Shown piece by piece: positions 8,002 to 16,783 of a stretch of 64,000 nucleotides of DNA. The stretch covers positions 76,384 to 140,383 of the forward strand of contig JAHDDU010000001.1 of assembly GCA_020629175.1 (NCBI GenBank). The letters are read 5' to 3'. Source of the stretch: Flavimaricola sp. (GTDB lineage Bacteria; Pseudomonadota; Alphaproteobacteria; Rhodobacterales; Rhodobacteraceae). The notes below the pieces were generated by a model. That model did not search any database, was not told the DNA's origin, and saw nothing but the letters and a program-made list of their open reading frames with translations. The translations under genes and the position numbers were made by a program. How positions within the stretch are numbered: position 1 is the stretch's first letter; every line of letters starts with the position of its first letter.

Positions 8002-8955
8002 ATGACTCAGCTCATTACTCAACACCTGATCGACGATGCGTATGGCATCGAGACCGCATGTGCTGTGTTGCAGGCGGGTGGGCTTGCCGCCTTGCCGACA
8101 GAGACGGTTTATGGCCTGGCGGCCAATGCTTGTGACAGCGTGGCCGTTGCGAAAATCTACGAGGCCAAAGGGCGGCCAAGCTTTAACCCCCTGATTTGTC
8201 ATGTCTTCGATGTGTGCGCAGCCTGCAAAATAGGCGTCTTTGATGCTGTGGCGCTGCAACTGGCCGATGCGTTCTGGCCGGGTCCGCTCACGCTGGTGGT
8301 GCCTCAGGTGGAGGGGTCTGACGTGGCCACTTTGGTGACAGCAGGGCTGCAGAGTGTGGCGATCCGTGTGCCGGCGCATCCCATTGTGCGGGAGATTTTG
8401 CAGAGTGTCGCGGTCCCTTTGGCGGCTCCGTCCGCTAACCCCTCTGGCAGGGTGAGCCCTACGACCGCGGCCCATGTGTTGGCAGGCCTCGACGGTCGAA
8501 TCGACGCGGTTCTGGATGGCGGAAGCTGTGCGGTTGGTGTGGAATCGACCATTGTCAGCTGCCTTGGCCCCACGCCAGTTTTGCTGCGCGAGGGCGGGGT
8601 GACCGCAGAGGCGATTGAGGCTGTACTGGGGGCCGATCTGGTACGGTCGACAGACGTTGTTGATGCGCCTGTTGCACCGGGGCAGTTGCCGTCACATTAC
8701 GCGCCGAGAGGGACTGTCCGATTGAACGCGGCTAAGGCAGGGGATGGGGAGACTTTGGTCGGGTTTGGTTCGGTTGCGGGCGATCTGACCCTATCAGCCA
8801 AGGGCGATCTGACCGAGGCGGCAGCGCGCTTGTTTGACGTCTTTCACCAATTGGATGCAATGGGCGCCCGCAAGATCGCCGTCGCGCCAGTACCGGAAGA
8901 GGGGCTGGGGCGGGCAATAAATGATCGCTTGCGCCGGGCAGCCGCACCTCGGTAG
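8002..8955 (+). CDS. sua5: L-threonylcarbamoyladenylate synthase, Sua5 type
   Basis: A 317-residue cytoplasmic enzyme that makes threonylcarbamoyl-AMP from threonine, bicarbonate and ATP for the t6A modification of tRNAs. The YrdC domain shows LPTETVYGLAANA (about residues 31-43), KGRPSFNPLICHV and the SANPSGRVSPT motif. The linker APGQLPSHYAPRG and the extra C-terminal domain mark the long Sua5 form rather than short TsaC. The ATG at 8002 is used. It diverges from the acyl-CoA dehydrogenase across about 110 bp, which should hold both promoters. Confidence 0.92.
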   Translation: MTQLITQHLIDDAYGIETACAVLQAGGLAALPTETVYGLAANACDSVAVAKIYEAKGRPSFNPLICHVFDVCAACKIGVFDAVALQLADAFWPGPLTLVVPQVEGSDVATLVTAGLQSVAIRVPAHPIVREILQSVAVPLAAPSANPSGRVSPTTAAHVLAGLDGRIDAVLDGGSCAVGVESTIVSCLGPTPVLLREGGVTAEAIEAVLGADLVRSTDVVDAPVAPGQLPSHYAPRGTVRLNAAKAGDGETLVGFGSVAGDLTLSAKGDLTEAAARLFDVFHQLDAMGARKIAVAPVPEEGLGRAINDRLRRAAAPR

Positions 8956-9137
8956 CAGTCCTGTCTGACCCTCCTTTAGGCGATGCACACTCAATACACA
9001 TTCAATGCAGAACTTGTTTGCATCGCTTGCGGTGATCAGCGCTCGCAGCATACCGCAGAAATGAACTTGGCGAACCTCTTAGAAGATGACCTCTGGGTCT
9101 GCGTCATAGTTGGGAAGCCAATAGAGAGGGACGAACT

Positions 9138-9968
9138 TTGGAGCATCACGTCAAGACACATCCGCTAGTCGCGGAAATGTTGTTAAAACTGCAAGGCGAG
9201 AACCACCCGCGCATTTTGGCCAACATCCGCACCACGCCCGCGCAATCTCTCGGGTTTGAGGCGGAACGGGCGCGCCTTGGGTTGGCGACAGTCATTCATC
9301 TGCGCGAACCGCATCACGTGGTATTGGGTCATCTGGACTTTGCCCAGCAGGTGGCGGCAGTTGTATTTGAATACGAAATGGAACAGACGCCCTTCCGCCG
9401 ATGGATTTGGGATGCTGAAACTGAGTTCTCCGCAAGAGGTCAGCAAGTCGATAGCTACCTAATTTATCCAAAATGGAAATATGCGTTCGATCTCGCAGTG
9501 GCGTGCCGCAACCTTCAAGACATCAATATTTTGGTAAATGTTCCTGAGACTATGATGACCGCACCCATGAGTAGTACTCCGGGTTTCGACATGGCTGCCT
9601 TTCGGTTTTATCGTCACTTTTTCGACGGGGGAGCGGCAACGGGCGAACGTCTAATCGCGGCGTTTGAGGAAATGCTCAGGCCGAGCGATAATCCTGTTCG
9701 CACGGGCTACCTTGAAGCGATTGCTTGGCCAGAACTCAAAATCTATGAGGCATTCTTACGTCGCGACCAAGAGCGCTTGGATGCGGCATTTGTTAAGGCT
9801 GTGCGCTGTCATCACGCCTATTTTGGTCATAAATCCAGAAAGGGCGATGCCTTGGGTTGGATTTCGACGGGAATGATGGCGGCAGCTTCGATCATTCGCG
9901 ACAATAGCGATTTGAAGGTTGCGGAGAACCCATACATCTACGCGCCGATTATTGACGCTGGCCTATGA
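9138..9968 (+). CDS. Orphan Imm49-like protein
   Basis: A 276-residue, probably all-helical cytoplasmic protein. The pattern of spaced helices and the C-terminal layout (AVRCHHAYFGHKSRKGDALG, then a hydrophobic helix, then ENPYIYAPII) recall Imm49-type immunity proteins of polymorphic toxin systems; this is a tentative call. I take the TTG at 9138 because GAGAGG ends 8 bp upstream; an ATG at 9178 is an alternative. Base composition looks more AT-rich than in the flanking housekeeping genes. No toxin gene is visible on either side, so it would be an orphan. Confidence 0.5.
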   Translation: MEHHVKTHPLVAEMLLKLQGENHPRILANIRTTPAQSLGFEAERARLGLATVIHLREPHHVVLGHLDFAQQVAAVVFEYEMEQTPFRRWIWDAETEFSARGQQVDSYLIYPKWKYAFDLAVACRNLQDINILVNVPETMMTAPMSSTPGFDMAAFRFYRHFFDGGAATGERLIAAFEEMLRPSDNPVRTGYLEAIAWPELKIYEAFLRRDQERLDAAFVKAVRCHHAYFGHKSRKGDALGWISTGMMAAASIIRDNSDLKVAENPYIYAPIIDAGL

Positions 9969-10289
9969 CTAGCTCTGGGTTTCGAGCCTGTTTCGCAGAT
10001 GCTCGGCCTCTTGGCGTACCTCGCGCAGACCGTCCATCGCGGCGCGGAGTTCGGCCTCGGTCTGGCTGAGCTGGCTGGAGAGTTCCGCTTCGCGTTGTTG
10101 CAGGTAGGTGATCGCCTGATCACGGGTGTCTTCGGCCTCATGCAGCGCTTGGGCCATACGGTCAAGCTCGCCCACGTCGGCGCGGGTGACGCGCGTGAAC
10201 CGGTTGACGAGCCAGCTGACAAACCAGCCGAGGACAAAAGCGACAAACAACACGATGGCAGTTGTAATGATGAATTGCGTTCTGTTCAC
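9969..10289 (-). CDS. Membrane-anchored coiled-coil protein
   Basis: A 106-residue protein with an N-terminal membrane anchor (about residues 7-30) followed by a charged helical stretch, roughly 40-104, rich in E, Q, R and L with heptad-like spacing, consistent with a coiled coil in the cytoplasm or periplasm. I recognise no family. It begins 9 bp after the OmpA-family gene on the same strand, so it is probably co-transcribed and may act with that envelope protein. The 3' end abuts the convergent Imm49-like gene without a gap. Confidence 0.75.
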   Translation of the reverse strand: MNRTQFIITTAIVLFVAFVLGWFVSWLVNRFTRVTRADVGELDRMAQALHEAEDTRDQAITYLQQREAELSSQLSQTEAELRAAMDGLREVRQEAEHLRNRLETQS

Positions 10290-10298
10290 GTGGCGTCC

Positions 10299-12191
10299 TT
10301 ACTCTTCGGCCGTCTCAGTCTCGGTTTCTTCGTTGGGCGCGGCGGCTTCGCTTTGCTCCAGCAACGTTGGCTCTTCCACGGGCTCTTCGCGTTGGATCAG
10401 GCGGAACTCAATCCGGCGATTGGCTTCGCGCCCTTCCTCAGTGCCGTTGTCTGCGATGGGCTCCTCTTCGCCATATCCGACGGCACGCAGGGTGCCAACG
10501 GGAATACGGCGCTGGCGCAAAGCATCAAGGACAGCGTTGGCGCGGGATTGGCTCAGCTCGCGGTTCATCACTTCGCGGCCCTGACTGTCGGTAAAGCCCG
10601 CAATCTCAATCTCAAGATCAGGGCAGCGGCGAAAAATCTCGGCGATGTCATCAATGATAGGTTGTGCGCTGGCGGACAAAATTGTCGAGCCGGGATCAAA
10701 GGTGATCTTGCGCCCTTCGGTCATGGCGATGATCTGTGCGACGCATTCCTCGGGCGTGGGCAGGCCCGCGATGGGATCGAGCGCTTCGACGTAATTGACG
10801 TCGATGGAGAAGTCCGTATCCGCGCCCAGCTTTTCAATCATCAGTCGCGAGATTGCGGCAGTCGCCTCGGTATCGCCGGTGTTGCCCCGCACAGTGAGCG
10901 TGTCCGGTTCGACGATTACAGCACCGTTGGATAGGTAAGACAGAGCCTCGACTGCTGCCAGAACCCGGACGGGCCAGCCGCGCGGCAAATCCTCGGTGAT
11001 ACGGGTGCCCATGCGGACGGAGCGGTTGCCAAATTTGGCACTGGCGAAGTTCTCAATCGTCAGGTTCATCAAATCGTCCGCCACGCGTCCGCGCAATTGC
11101 ACTTCACCCTCCGGGCTGAGCGTTGCGCTAAAGACGGGCGGGCCTTCGTCGCTCTCGACTTCTGCGACGGGGAGCGTGGCATCAAGGGCGAAGACATCTG
11201 GCAGATCATTCGTCAGATCGCCAATCACGCGGTCAAACACGGTGGGGTCAGTTCCCTCCAATGCCACAAGCCGCACATCGGCATCCGAGAAAGTGAGCGT
11301 TCCGCCGCCCAAAGCACTTACCGCTTCAATCCCTTGAACAACTGCCGCGCCCCAAGCGTTGGTTGGCACGCCGAGACCGAGCGTACAGGACGCTTGATTG
11401 CTGGCACCCGCGGCAATGGCGGAGGCAAGGATGTCGCGCTGCGTCTCTTCAGTATCGGCGGCGCAGGCGTCAAACCGAGTGCCAGCATCGTTCTGAACGA
11501 AGCGCACAGTAAAGGGCGTGATCACTGGCCGCGGCGCGGTGATCGTCAGATCAAGGTCAATCGTGTCAGGCACCGAGCGCTGCAGAGCAGCCTCAATCGT
11601 GCGTTGCCGTTCGATGCTTTCCGAGCTTGCGGTGATCGACACGGCATTGGCGGCGACCGAGATTTTCGAGCGGGGTAGATCGCCCAAAGCCTCTATCGCG
11701 AATTCGAGCGACCGGCCCCAGCCCTGCGGCGCGGGGTAATCGGCGAGGTTGAGCAGGTCAGCGACCGGTTGGTCCGTCAGGCTCTCAATTTGGGAGGTCA
11801 GCTCTTCGCGGTTCGTGCTCGCAGGGATCAGGCCTATGAGTGAAACACCGCTGTCGTTGCGCAAGATTTCGATAGCGAAATCCGGGGGGGCGATTTCTTC
11901 TGCATCGGCGACCGAAATCGAACCGATCACCCGGCTGGCGTCGACCACTTCGCCGGCGGTTGACATCGCGCGGTAGCGGATGGCCTCGGTCGGGGCTTCG
12001 CCCTCAAGGATGATTTGCAAACCGTCAGCCTGAACCCGCGCCCAGGTGAAGCCATCGTCCATCAGCCGTTCTTGCACGGCGATGACCGAACGTTCTTCGA
12101 CAAAGCTCACCGCGTATTGCGCGGCGATGGTCGCGCCGACACCGGCCGACATGAACGCAATCGTGGGGATGAGGATGGCTTTCAGCCGCAT
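10299..12191 (-). CDS. OmpA family protein with BON-like domains
   Basis: A 630-residue envelope protein. An N-terminal hydrophobic segment (about residues 5-28) serves as signal or anchor. The middle holds repeated BON-like alpha/beta units, and the C-terminus (about 480-600) is an OmpA peptidoglycan-binding domain with ITFDPGSTILSASAQPIIDD, IEIAGFTDSQG and SQSRANAVLDAL. An acidic tail rich in E and T follows. It probably links peptidoglycan to another envelope component. It is upstream of a small anchored coiled-coil gene in one transcript. Confidence 0.88.
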   Translation of the reverse strand: MRLKAILIPTIAFMSAGVGATIAAQYAVSFVEERSVIAVQERLMDDGFTWARVQADGLQIILEGEAPTEAIRYRAMSTAGEVVDASRVIGSISVADAEEIAPPDFAIEILRNDSGVSLIGLIPASTNREELTSQIESLTDQPVADLLNLADYPAPQGWGRSLEFAIEALGDLPRSKISVAANAVSITASSESIERQRTIEAALQRSVPDTIDLDLTITAPRPVITPFTVRFVQNDAGTRFDACAADTEETQRDILASAIAAGASNQASCTLGLGVPTNAWGAAVVQGIEAVSALGGGTLTFSDADVRLVALEGTDPTVFDRVIGDLTNDLPDVFALDATLPVAEVESDEGPPVFSATLSPEGEVQLRGRVADDLMNLTIENFASAKFGNRSVRMGTRITEDLPRGWPVRVLAAVEALSYLSNGAVIVEPDTLTVRGNTGDTEATAAISRLMIEKLGADTDFSIDVNYVEALDPIAGLPTPEECVAQIIAMTEGRKITFDPGSTILSASAQPIIDDIAEIFRRCPDLEIEIAGFTDSQGREVMNRELSQSRANAVLDALRQRRIPVGTLRAVGYGEEEPIADNGTEEGREANRRIEFRLIQREEPVEEPTLLEQSEAAAPNEETETETAEE

Positions 12192-12250
12192 GAGACGTGG
12201 ACCGTTCGTTACACTTTCGCCTGTCTAAGTGTTGTCGCGGGGCTACGCAA

Positions 12251-13222
12251 TCACAGGAACCAGGCGATGGCGAAAAACGGCAAGGGTAGAAACCCGGCCA
12301 TCGAGTTGGAGCGAAAGATTTTAAGCAGGCCCGGCGTGTCTTCTGCATCAAAGCGGGTCAGCTGCATGACCAAATGCCAGCCGATGGCCCATGGCCCGCC
12401 GAGTGCGATGACGAGCGACAAGACCGACCGGTCGCCGGCGGCAAGGATGACGGCCAACCCCATAAGGAGCACGGTTTCCACAAGGAACAGACGCAGCCAC
12501 CAGCGGGAGTTGTCGCCGAAAAGGCGAGCAGTGGATTTGACACCGATGAGGGCGTCATCCTCTGCATCTTGGTGGGCGTAGATTGTGTCGTAGAACAGCG
12601 TCCAAGCGATGCCTGATATGTAGAGTATGACCGGGGCTACTGAGAGTCCGTTGGTGTGTGCGGCCCAGGCCAAAAGTGCGCCCCAGTTGAAGGCGACGCC
12701 CAAAAACATCTGCGGCCACCATGTGAAGCGTTTGGCAAAGGGATAGATCGCAACGGGCAAGAGGGCGAGCACGCCAAGCCAGATTGCGGTGCTGTAGAAT
12801 GTCAGCAGGATCAGGAACGCAAGCAGTGCCTGTATGATCATCCAGACTACAGCGCCGCGGACGGTTACCTGACCTGAGGGGATGGGTCGTGAGCGGGTGC
12901 GGGCGACCGAGCCGTCGATATGACGGTCTGAAATGTCATTCCAAGTGCAGCCTGCACCGCGCATCAAGAAGGCGCCCGCGCCACAGCCGAGAATCGTCCA
13001 GACATCATGTGTGCCAAACCGCGCGGTTGAGAGGCAGGCCAGGGCAAGCCCCCACATGCAGGGGTAAAACAAGAGCCAAGTGCCTATAGGCCTATCCGCC
13101 CGCGAGAGCCGCAAGTAGGGCTGGGCCCAAAGCGGCGCGTGCGTGTCGACCCAATTGCCGGTGCTGTCGGCCACAGCGGTATTGGAGGCTGGAGGCTCTG
13201 GCATCCCTGTAGGCTCGGTCAT
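12251..13222 (-). CDS. ubiA: 4-hydroxybenzoate polyprenyltransferase UbiA
   Basis: A 323-residue integral membrane prenyltransferase that attaches the polyprenyl tail to 4-hydroxybenzoate in ubiquinone synthesis. The two Asp-rich metal/diphosphate sites are clear: NDISDRHIDGSVARTRSRPI (about residues 97-116) and YDTIYAHQDAEDD (about 213-225), among about eight membrane helices. The chosen ATG at 13222 is 11 bp from the divergent rsmE start, so the two promoters must overlap the genes. The disordered first 30 residues are longer than in many homologues. Confidence 0.93.
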   Translation of the reverse strand: MTEPTGMPEPPASNTAVADSTGNWVDTHAPLWAQPYLRLSRADRPIGTWLLFYPCMWGLALACLSTARFGTHDVWTILGCGAGAFLMRGAGCTWNDISDRHIDGSVARTRSRPIPSGQVTVRGAVVWMIIQALLAFLILLTFYSTAIWLGVLALLPVAIYPFAKRFTWWPQMFLGVAFNWGALLAWAAHTNGLSVAPVILYISGIAWTLFYDTIYAHQDAEDDALIGVKSTARLFGDNSRWWLRLFLVETVLLMGLAVILAAGDRSVLSLVIALGGPWAIGWHLVMQLTRFDAEDTPGLLKIFRSNSMAGFLPLPFFAIAWFL

Positions 13223-13233
13223 ATGTTGCCCCC

Positions 13234-13953
13234 ATGGCATCCAAAGTTCGCCTTTTTGTAGATCATCCCTTGGGGGAAGGGCAATTGGTCCCGTTGACGC
13301 GGGAGCAGGCCAATTACCTCTTTGCCGTGATGCGGTTGCCGGTGGGCACGGTGCTGTCGTTGATCAACAGCCGAGACGGCGAATGGGATGCAGAGATTGC
13401 CGAGGGCAACAAGCGCGGCGGCGTTTTGGCCTGTCAGGCGCAGACCAAGCCGTTGCAAATGCCACCCGATCTTTGGCTGCTCTTCGCGCCGATCAAAAAG
13501 GCGCGGACAGATTTCATCGTGGAGAAGGCGGCTGAGATGGGGGCTGCGAAGATTATGCCGGTGCTGACCGAGTTCACCAACTCCGACCGCGTCCGGCAGG
13601 ACAAGCTGCAGGCCCATGCGCTGGAGGCGACAGAGCAATGCGGCGGAACCTATGTGCCGGAAGTGTCCGAGGTGCAGAAGCTAGACTCGGTATTGCGCGA
13701 TTGGCCCGAGGGGCGGCAGCTGATGTTCTGTGATGAGGCGCGCGTGGGTGAACGTGCGGGCCTGAGCGGCAGCGCCGGTCCTTGGGCCATTCTAATTGGG
13801 CCTGAAGGCGGGTTCTCTGAAGCTGAACGGATACGGCTGGCCGCCTTGCCATGTAGCACAGTGGTGAGCCTTGGCCCGCGGATCCTACGGGCGGACACCG
13901 CGGCGGTGGCAGCTCTGACGATGTGGCAAATGGCTTTGGGGGATTGGGGATGA
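13234..13953 (+). CDS. rsmE: 16S rRNA (uracil1498-N3)-methyltransferase RsmE
   Basis: A 239-residue SAM-dependent SPOUT methyltransferase that methylates U1498 of 16S rRNA. It has the family's N-terminal PUA-like strand (VRLFVDHPL), the LLFAPIKKARTDFIVEKAAE segment, and the C-terminal knot motifs LIGPEGGFSEAE (about residues 187-198) and LGPRILRADTAAVAAL. Length is normal. Its stop overlaps the next start (ATGA at 13950), so it is coupled to the GNAT gene. It diverges tightly from ubiA. Confidence 0.94.
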   Translation: MASKVRLFVDHPLGEGQLVPLTREQANYLFAVMRLPVGTVLSLINSRDGEWDAEIAEGNKRGGVLACQAQTKPLQMPPDLWLLFAPIKKARTDFIVEKAAEMGAAKIMPVLTEFTNSDRVRQDKLQAHALEATEQCGGTYVPEVSEVQKLDSVLRDWPEGRQLMFCDEARVGERAGLSGSAGPWAILIGPEGGFSEAERIRLAALPCSTVVSLGPRILRADTAAVAALTMWQMALGDWG

Positions 13954-14789
13954 CACCTGCCGAGGTAGAAGACCGCGCCGACATCCAGCAGTTTTTGAAG
14001 GACCGGCAAGAGACGTCGATGTTCCCACTGATGAACCTGCGCGATCACGGCTGGGATAGTGACGCCCCCTATGCGATGCGATTCTGGCTGCGGCGGCAGC
14101 ACGGCGCCGTGACCGATGTTGTTGGGGTGACCAACGCGGGCATGATCATGCCACAGTGTCCAACGTGTGATCTTATGGGGTTGAGGGATGGTCTGGCGGG
14201 ACGTCAGATCAGCGGCATAATCGGGTTGGCCGAGCAGGCGGGCTGCGTCAAAGACGCGCTTGGCCTGAGGGGCGCGCCTGCCACGCTTGACCGGGATGAG
14301 CCGCTGATGACATTGAAGTTGCGCGACCTTGCGGTGCCGGACGGGGTGGGTGAGATTGTGCCGCTTGCGGAAGCACCGAAGGCGAACATTCTGCGCTGGA
14401 TGATCGACTACCAGTTGGAAGCGTTGCAAACGCCTGCAGATCAGGCAGAGGATTTCGCCGCGGGCAGCTATGAGCGTTATTGCGAACGGGGCAGTCATGT
14501 CGCCTTAATGGATGGGGATGTGCCTTTGGCAATGTCCGGGTTTAATGCGCGGCTGCCCGAGATTGTGCAGATCGGCGGCGTTTACACCCCGCCCGCTGGG
14601 CGAAATCGGGGCCTCGCGCGGCGTGCACTGGGCCTGCATCTGGCGCAGGCACGGGCAGAAGGTGTTTTGCGGTCCGTGCTGTTTTCGGCAAGTGAAGCGG
14701 CGCGGCGGTCGTATGAGGCTTTGGGCTACCGTGTGGCCGGGTCCTGGACGCTTTGCCTCTATGCAGAACCGCAGGTGATCGATGGCTGA
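13950..14789 (+). CDS. GNAT family acetyltransferase-like protein
   Basis: A 279-residue protein with a C-terminal GNAT acetyltransferase domain (about residues 170-270). The acetyl-CoA site is suggested by GGVYTPPAGRNRGLARRALG, and SEAARRSYEALGYRVAGSW is the typical C-terminal GNAT helix-strand. The N-terminal half is a degenerate domain, as in tandem GNAT or AF1-type proteins. Substrate unknown. It starts by ATGA overlap with rsmE and its end overlaps the next gene by 8 bp, making a three-gene translationally coupled run. Confidence 0.8.
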   Translation: MTPAEVEDRADIQQFLKDRQETSMFPLMNLRDHGWDSDAPYAMRFWLRRQHGAVTDVVGVTNAGMIMPQCPTCDLMGLRDGLAGRQISGIIGLAEQAGCVKDALGLRGAPATLDRDEPLMTLKLRDLAVPDGVGEIVPLAEAPKANILRWMIDYQLEALQTPADQAEDFAAGSYERYCERGSHVALMDGDVPLAMSGFNARLPEIVQIGGVYTPPAGRNRGLARRALGLHLAQARAEGVLRSVLFSASEAARRSYEALGYRVAGSWTLCLYAEPQVIDG

Positions 14790-15312
14790 TTTTCTCCGCC
14801 CTGAGGCAAAGGCCACGCTCTGGCGATGGCGAGAGGTGTTGGCAGGTCTCGCGCTGATCGTGACAGGTGTCTGGTGGACGCTTGGCAGCATCGGGGTGGC
14901 CAAGATCGTTGGCTGGGCGCTTGCAGGTCTTGGTATTGCGGCCATCGTGACTGGTGTTCAACGGATGCGGTTTGCCCAAGGCGGCGGGGGCGCGGGCGTT
15001 GTGTCGCTCAAAGAGCGGCAGGTGGCTTACATGGGGCCGCTCGATGGCGGTGTCGTTGATCTGGATGATCTGATTGAGTTGGAGCTGGACGGCACAGCGA
15101 AACCCGCACATTGGCGACTGACGACGCTTGGCAAGCATCTGGCCATCCCGGTAAATGCCGAAGGCGCCGACGGGCTTTTCGATGCGTTTGCTGCATTGCC
15201 GGGGATCAAGACAGAGCGGATGCTCGACATTCTGGGGCGTGCGCCGCAGTCGCGTGTGACAGTGTGGGAAAAGGATGCCGACAAGCCCGCAGCACCGCGC
15301 CTGCTGCACTAG
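14782..15312 (+). CDS. Membrane protein of unknown function
   Basis: A 176-residue protein with two N-terminal membrane helices (about residues 18-37 and 42-60) and a soluble C-terminal domain of about 110 residues that starts SLKERQVAYMGPLDGGVVDL. I do not recognise the domain; the strand-rich pattern recalls cytoplasmic PH-like folds, but that is a guess. It overlaps the end of the GNAT gene by 8 bp and precedes gshA by 100 bp, so it belongs to the rsmE transcript. Confidence 0.75.
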   Translation: MADFLRPEAKATLWRWREVLAGLALIVTGVWWTLGSIGVAKIVGWALAGLGIAAIVTGVQRMRFAQGGGGAGVVSLKERQVAYMGPLDGGVVDLDDLIELELDGTAKPAHWRLTTLGKHLAIPVNAEGADGLFDAFAALPGIKTERMLDILGRAPQSRVTVWEKDADKPAAPRLLH

Positions 15313-15412
15313 CGTTTTTGCACATCACACCTGCGTGGCATCTGGTTGACACTCTTGGTCTTTTGCGGGCAGGTCCAAGGTCTGGAGTTCTTTGCAGGCG
15401 AGGGCCACGTCC

Positions 15413-16783
15413 ATGTCCATTCCACAGACCGGCGGTGCGTTGATCGAAAGCTACGATCAACTGGTTGAGACATTATCGAAAGGCTGCAAGCCCAAAGAGG
15501 CGTGGCGCATTGGTACCGAGCATGAAAAGTTTGGCTATTGTCAGGACACGCACAAGCCGCTTCCCTATGAGGGCGAGCGTTCGATCTTTGCGGTGCTGTC
15601 GGGGCTGCGCGATCGCTACGGCTGGGCACCGCTTGAGGAGGGTGGCAAGCTCATTGGGCTGACAAAGGATGGCGCGAATGTGAGCCTTGAGCCCGGGGGG
15701 GCGTTGGAGCTGTCAGGTGCGCCGCTCGAGACCATTCACCAGACCTGTGATGAGGTGAACACCCATTTGGCCGAAGTGAAATCTGTGGCCGACGAAATTG
15801 GCGTGAAGTTCATCGGCCTTGGCGCGGCACCGGAGTGGACGCACGAGCAGATGCCGCTGATGCCCAAAGGGCGGTACCAGTTGATGAATGATTATATGAA
15901 CCGCGTTGGCGAGATGGGCACTGCGATGATGCGCCGGACCTGCACGGTGCAGGTCAACCTCGATTTCAGTTCTGAGGCGGACATGGTGCAAAAGATGCGC
16001 GTGGGTGTGGCGTTGCAGCCTGTTGCGACGGCGCTTTTCGCCACCTCGCCGTTCTTTGAAGGTAAGGTGAACGGGCATAAATCCTGGCGTGCCAACATCT
16101 GGCGCAATCTGGATGACGCGCGGACGGGGATGATCCCGTTTATCTTTCAGGACGGGTTTGGGTTTGAGGCCTGGGTCGAGTGGGTCCTCGATGTGCCGAT
16201 GTATTTTGTCTATCGCGACGGCAAATATATCGACGCACTTGGCATGTCGTTCCGGGATTTTCTAAAGGGCGAGCTGCCCGCTCTGCCGGGGGAAAAGCCG
16301 CTGGTCAGCGACTGGGCGGATCATTTGACGACTGTGTTCCCGGAAGCGAGGGTGAAGCAGTTCATCGAAATGCGCGGTGCCGATGGTGGCCCATGGCGCA
16401 GGCTGTGTGCACTGCCCGCTTTTTGGGTGGGTCTGACCTACGATCAGACGGCGCTCGATGCGGCGTGGGATCTGGTGAAGAACTGGGACGATGAGACTCG
16501 TCAAGAGTGGGTCGTTGCTGCAGGGCGCGACGGGCTTCAGGCCGAGGTGGGCGGCATGTCGATGCATGATCTTGCGCGCGAGGTTGTGGCCATTTCCGAG
16601 GCGGGCCTGAAAGCGCGAGCGCGCCCCGGTGCTGGTGGTCTGGTGCCTGACGAGACGCATTTCCTTAATGCGCTTAAGGAATCGCTCGAGACGGGCAAAA
16701 CCATGTCTGACGAACTACTCGATCTTTATCACGGCCCATGGGGCGGTGATTTGAGCCGCATTTACGAAGAGTTCAGCTACTAG
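15413..16783 (+). CDS. gshA: Glutamate-cysteine ligase
   Basis: A 456-residue cytoplasmic enzyme joining L-glutamate to L-cysteine with ATP, the first step of glutathione synthesis. It is of the proteobacterial/plant type: the RIGTEHEKFGYC segment (about residues 36-47), SLEPGGALELSGAPLETIH (about 90-108), MRRTCTVQVNLDFSSEADM and the FFEGKVNGHKSWRANIWRNL segment are all family hallmarks. The ATG at 15413 gives the standard N-terminus. The 3' end overlaps the convergent desaturase gene by 11 bp. Confidence 0.93.
   Translation: MSIPQTGGALIESYDQLVETLSKGCKPKEAWRIGTEHEKFGYCQDTHKPLPYEGERSIFAVLSGLRDRYGWAPLEEGGKLIGLTKDGANVSLEPGGALELSGAPLETIHQTCDEVNTHLAEVKSVADEIGVKFIGLGAAPEWTHEQMPLMPKGRYQLMNDYMNRVGEMGTAMMRRTCTVQVNLDFSSEADMVQKMRVGVALQPVATALFATSPFFEGKVNGHKSWRANIWRNLDDARTGMIPFIFQDGFGFEAWVEWVLDVPMYFVYRDGKYIDALGMSFRDFLKGELPALPGEKPLVSDWADHLTTVFPEARVKQFIEMRGADGGPWRRLCALPAFWVGLTYDQTALDAAWDLVKNWDDETRQEWVVAAGRDGLQAEVGGMSMHDLAREVVAISEAGLKARARPGAGGLVPDETHFLNALKESLETGKTMSDELLDLYHGPWGGDLSRIYEEFSY

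Noticed and set aside
8983-9168. A 61-codon open frame before the Imm49-like gene, possibly a toxin remnant
   Set aside because: No ribosome-binding site, no recognisable motif, and it overlaps the likely start of the next gene; composition does not look coding.
15346-15351. TTGACA as a -35 box for gshA
   Set aside because: No acceptable -10 sequence at 16-18 bp; left out as a promoter.
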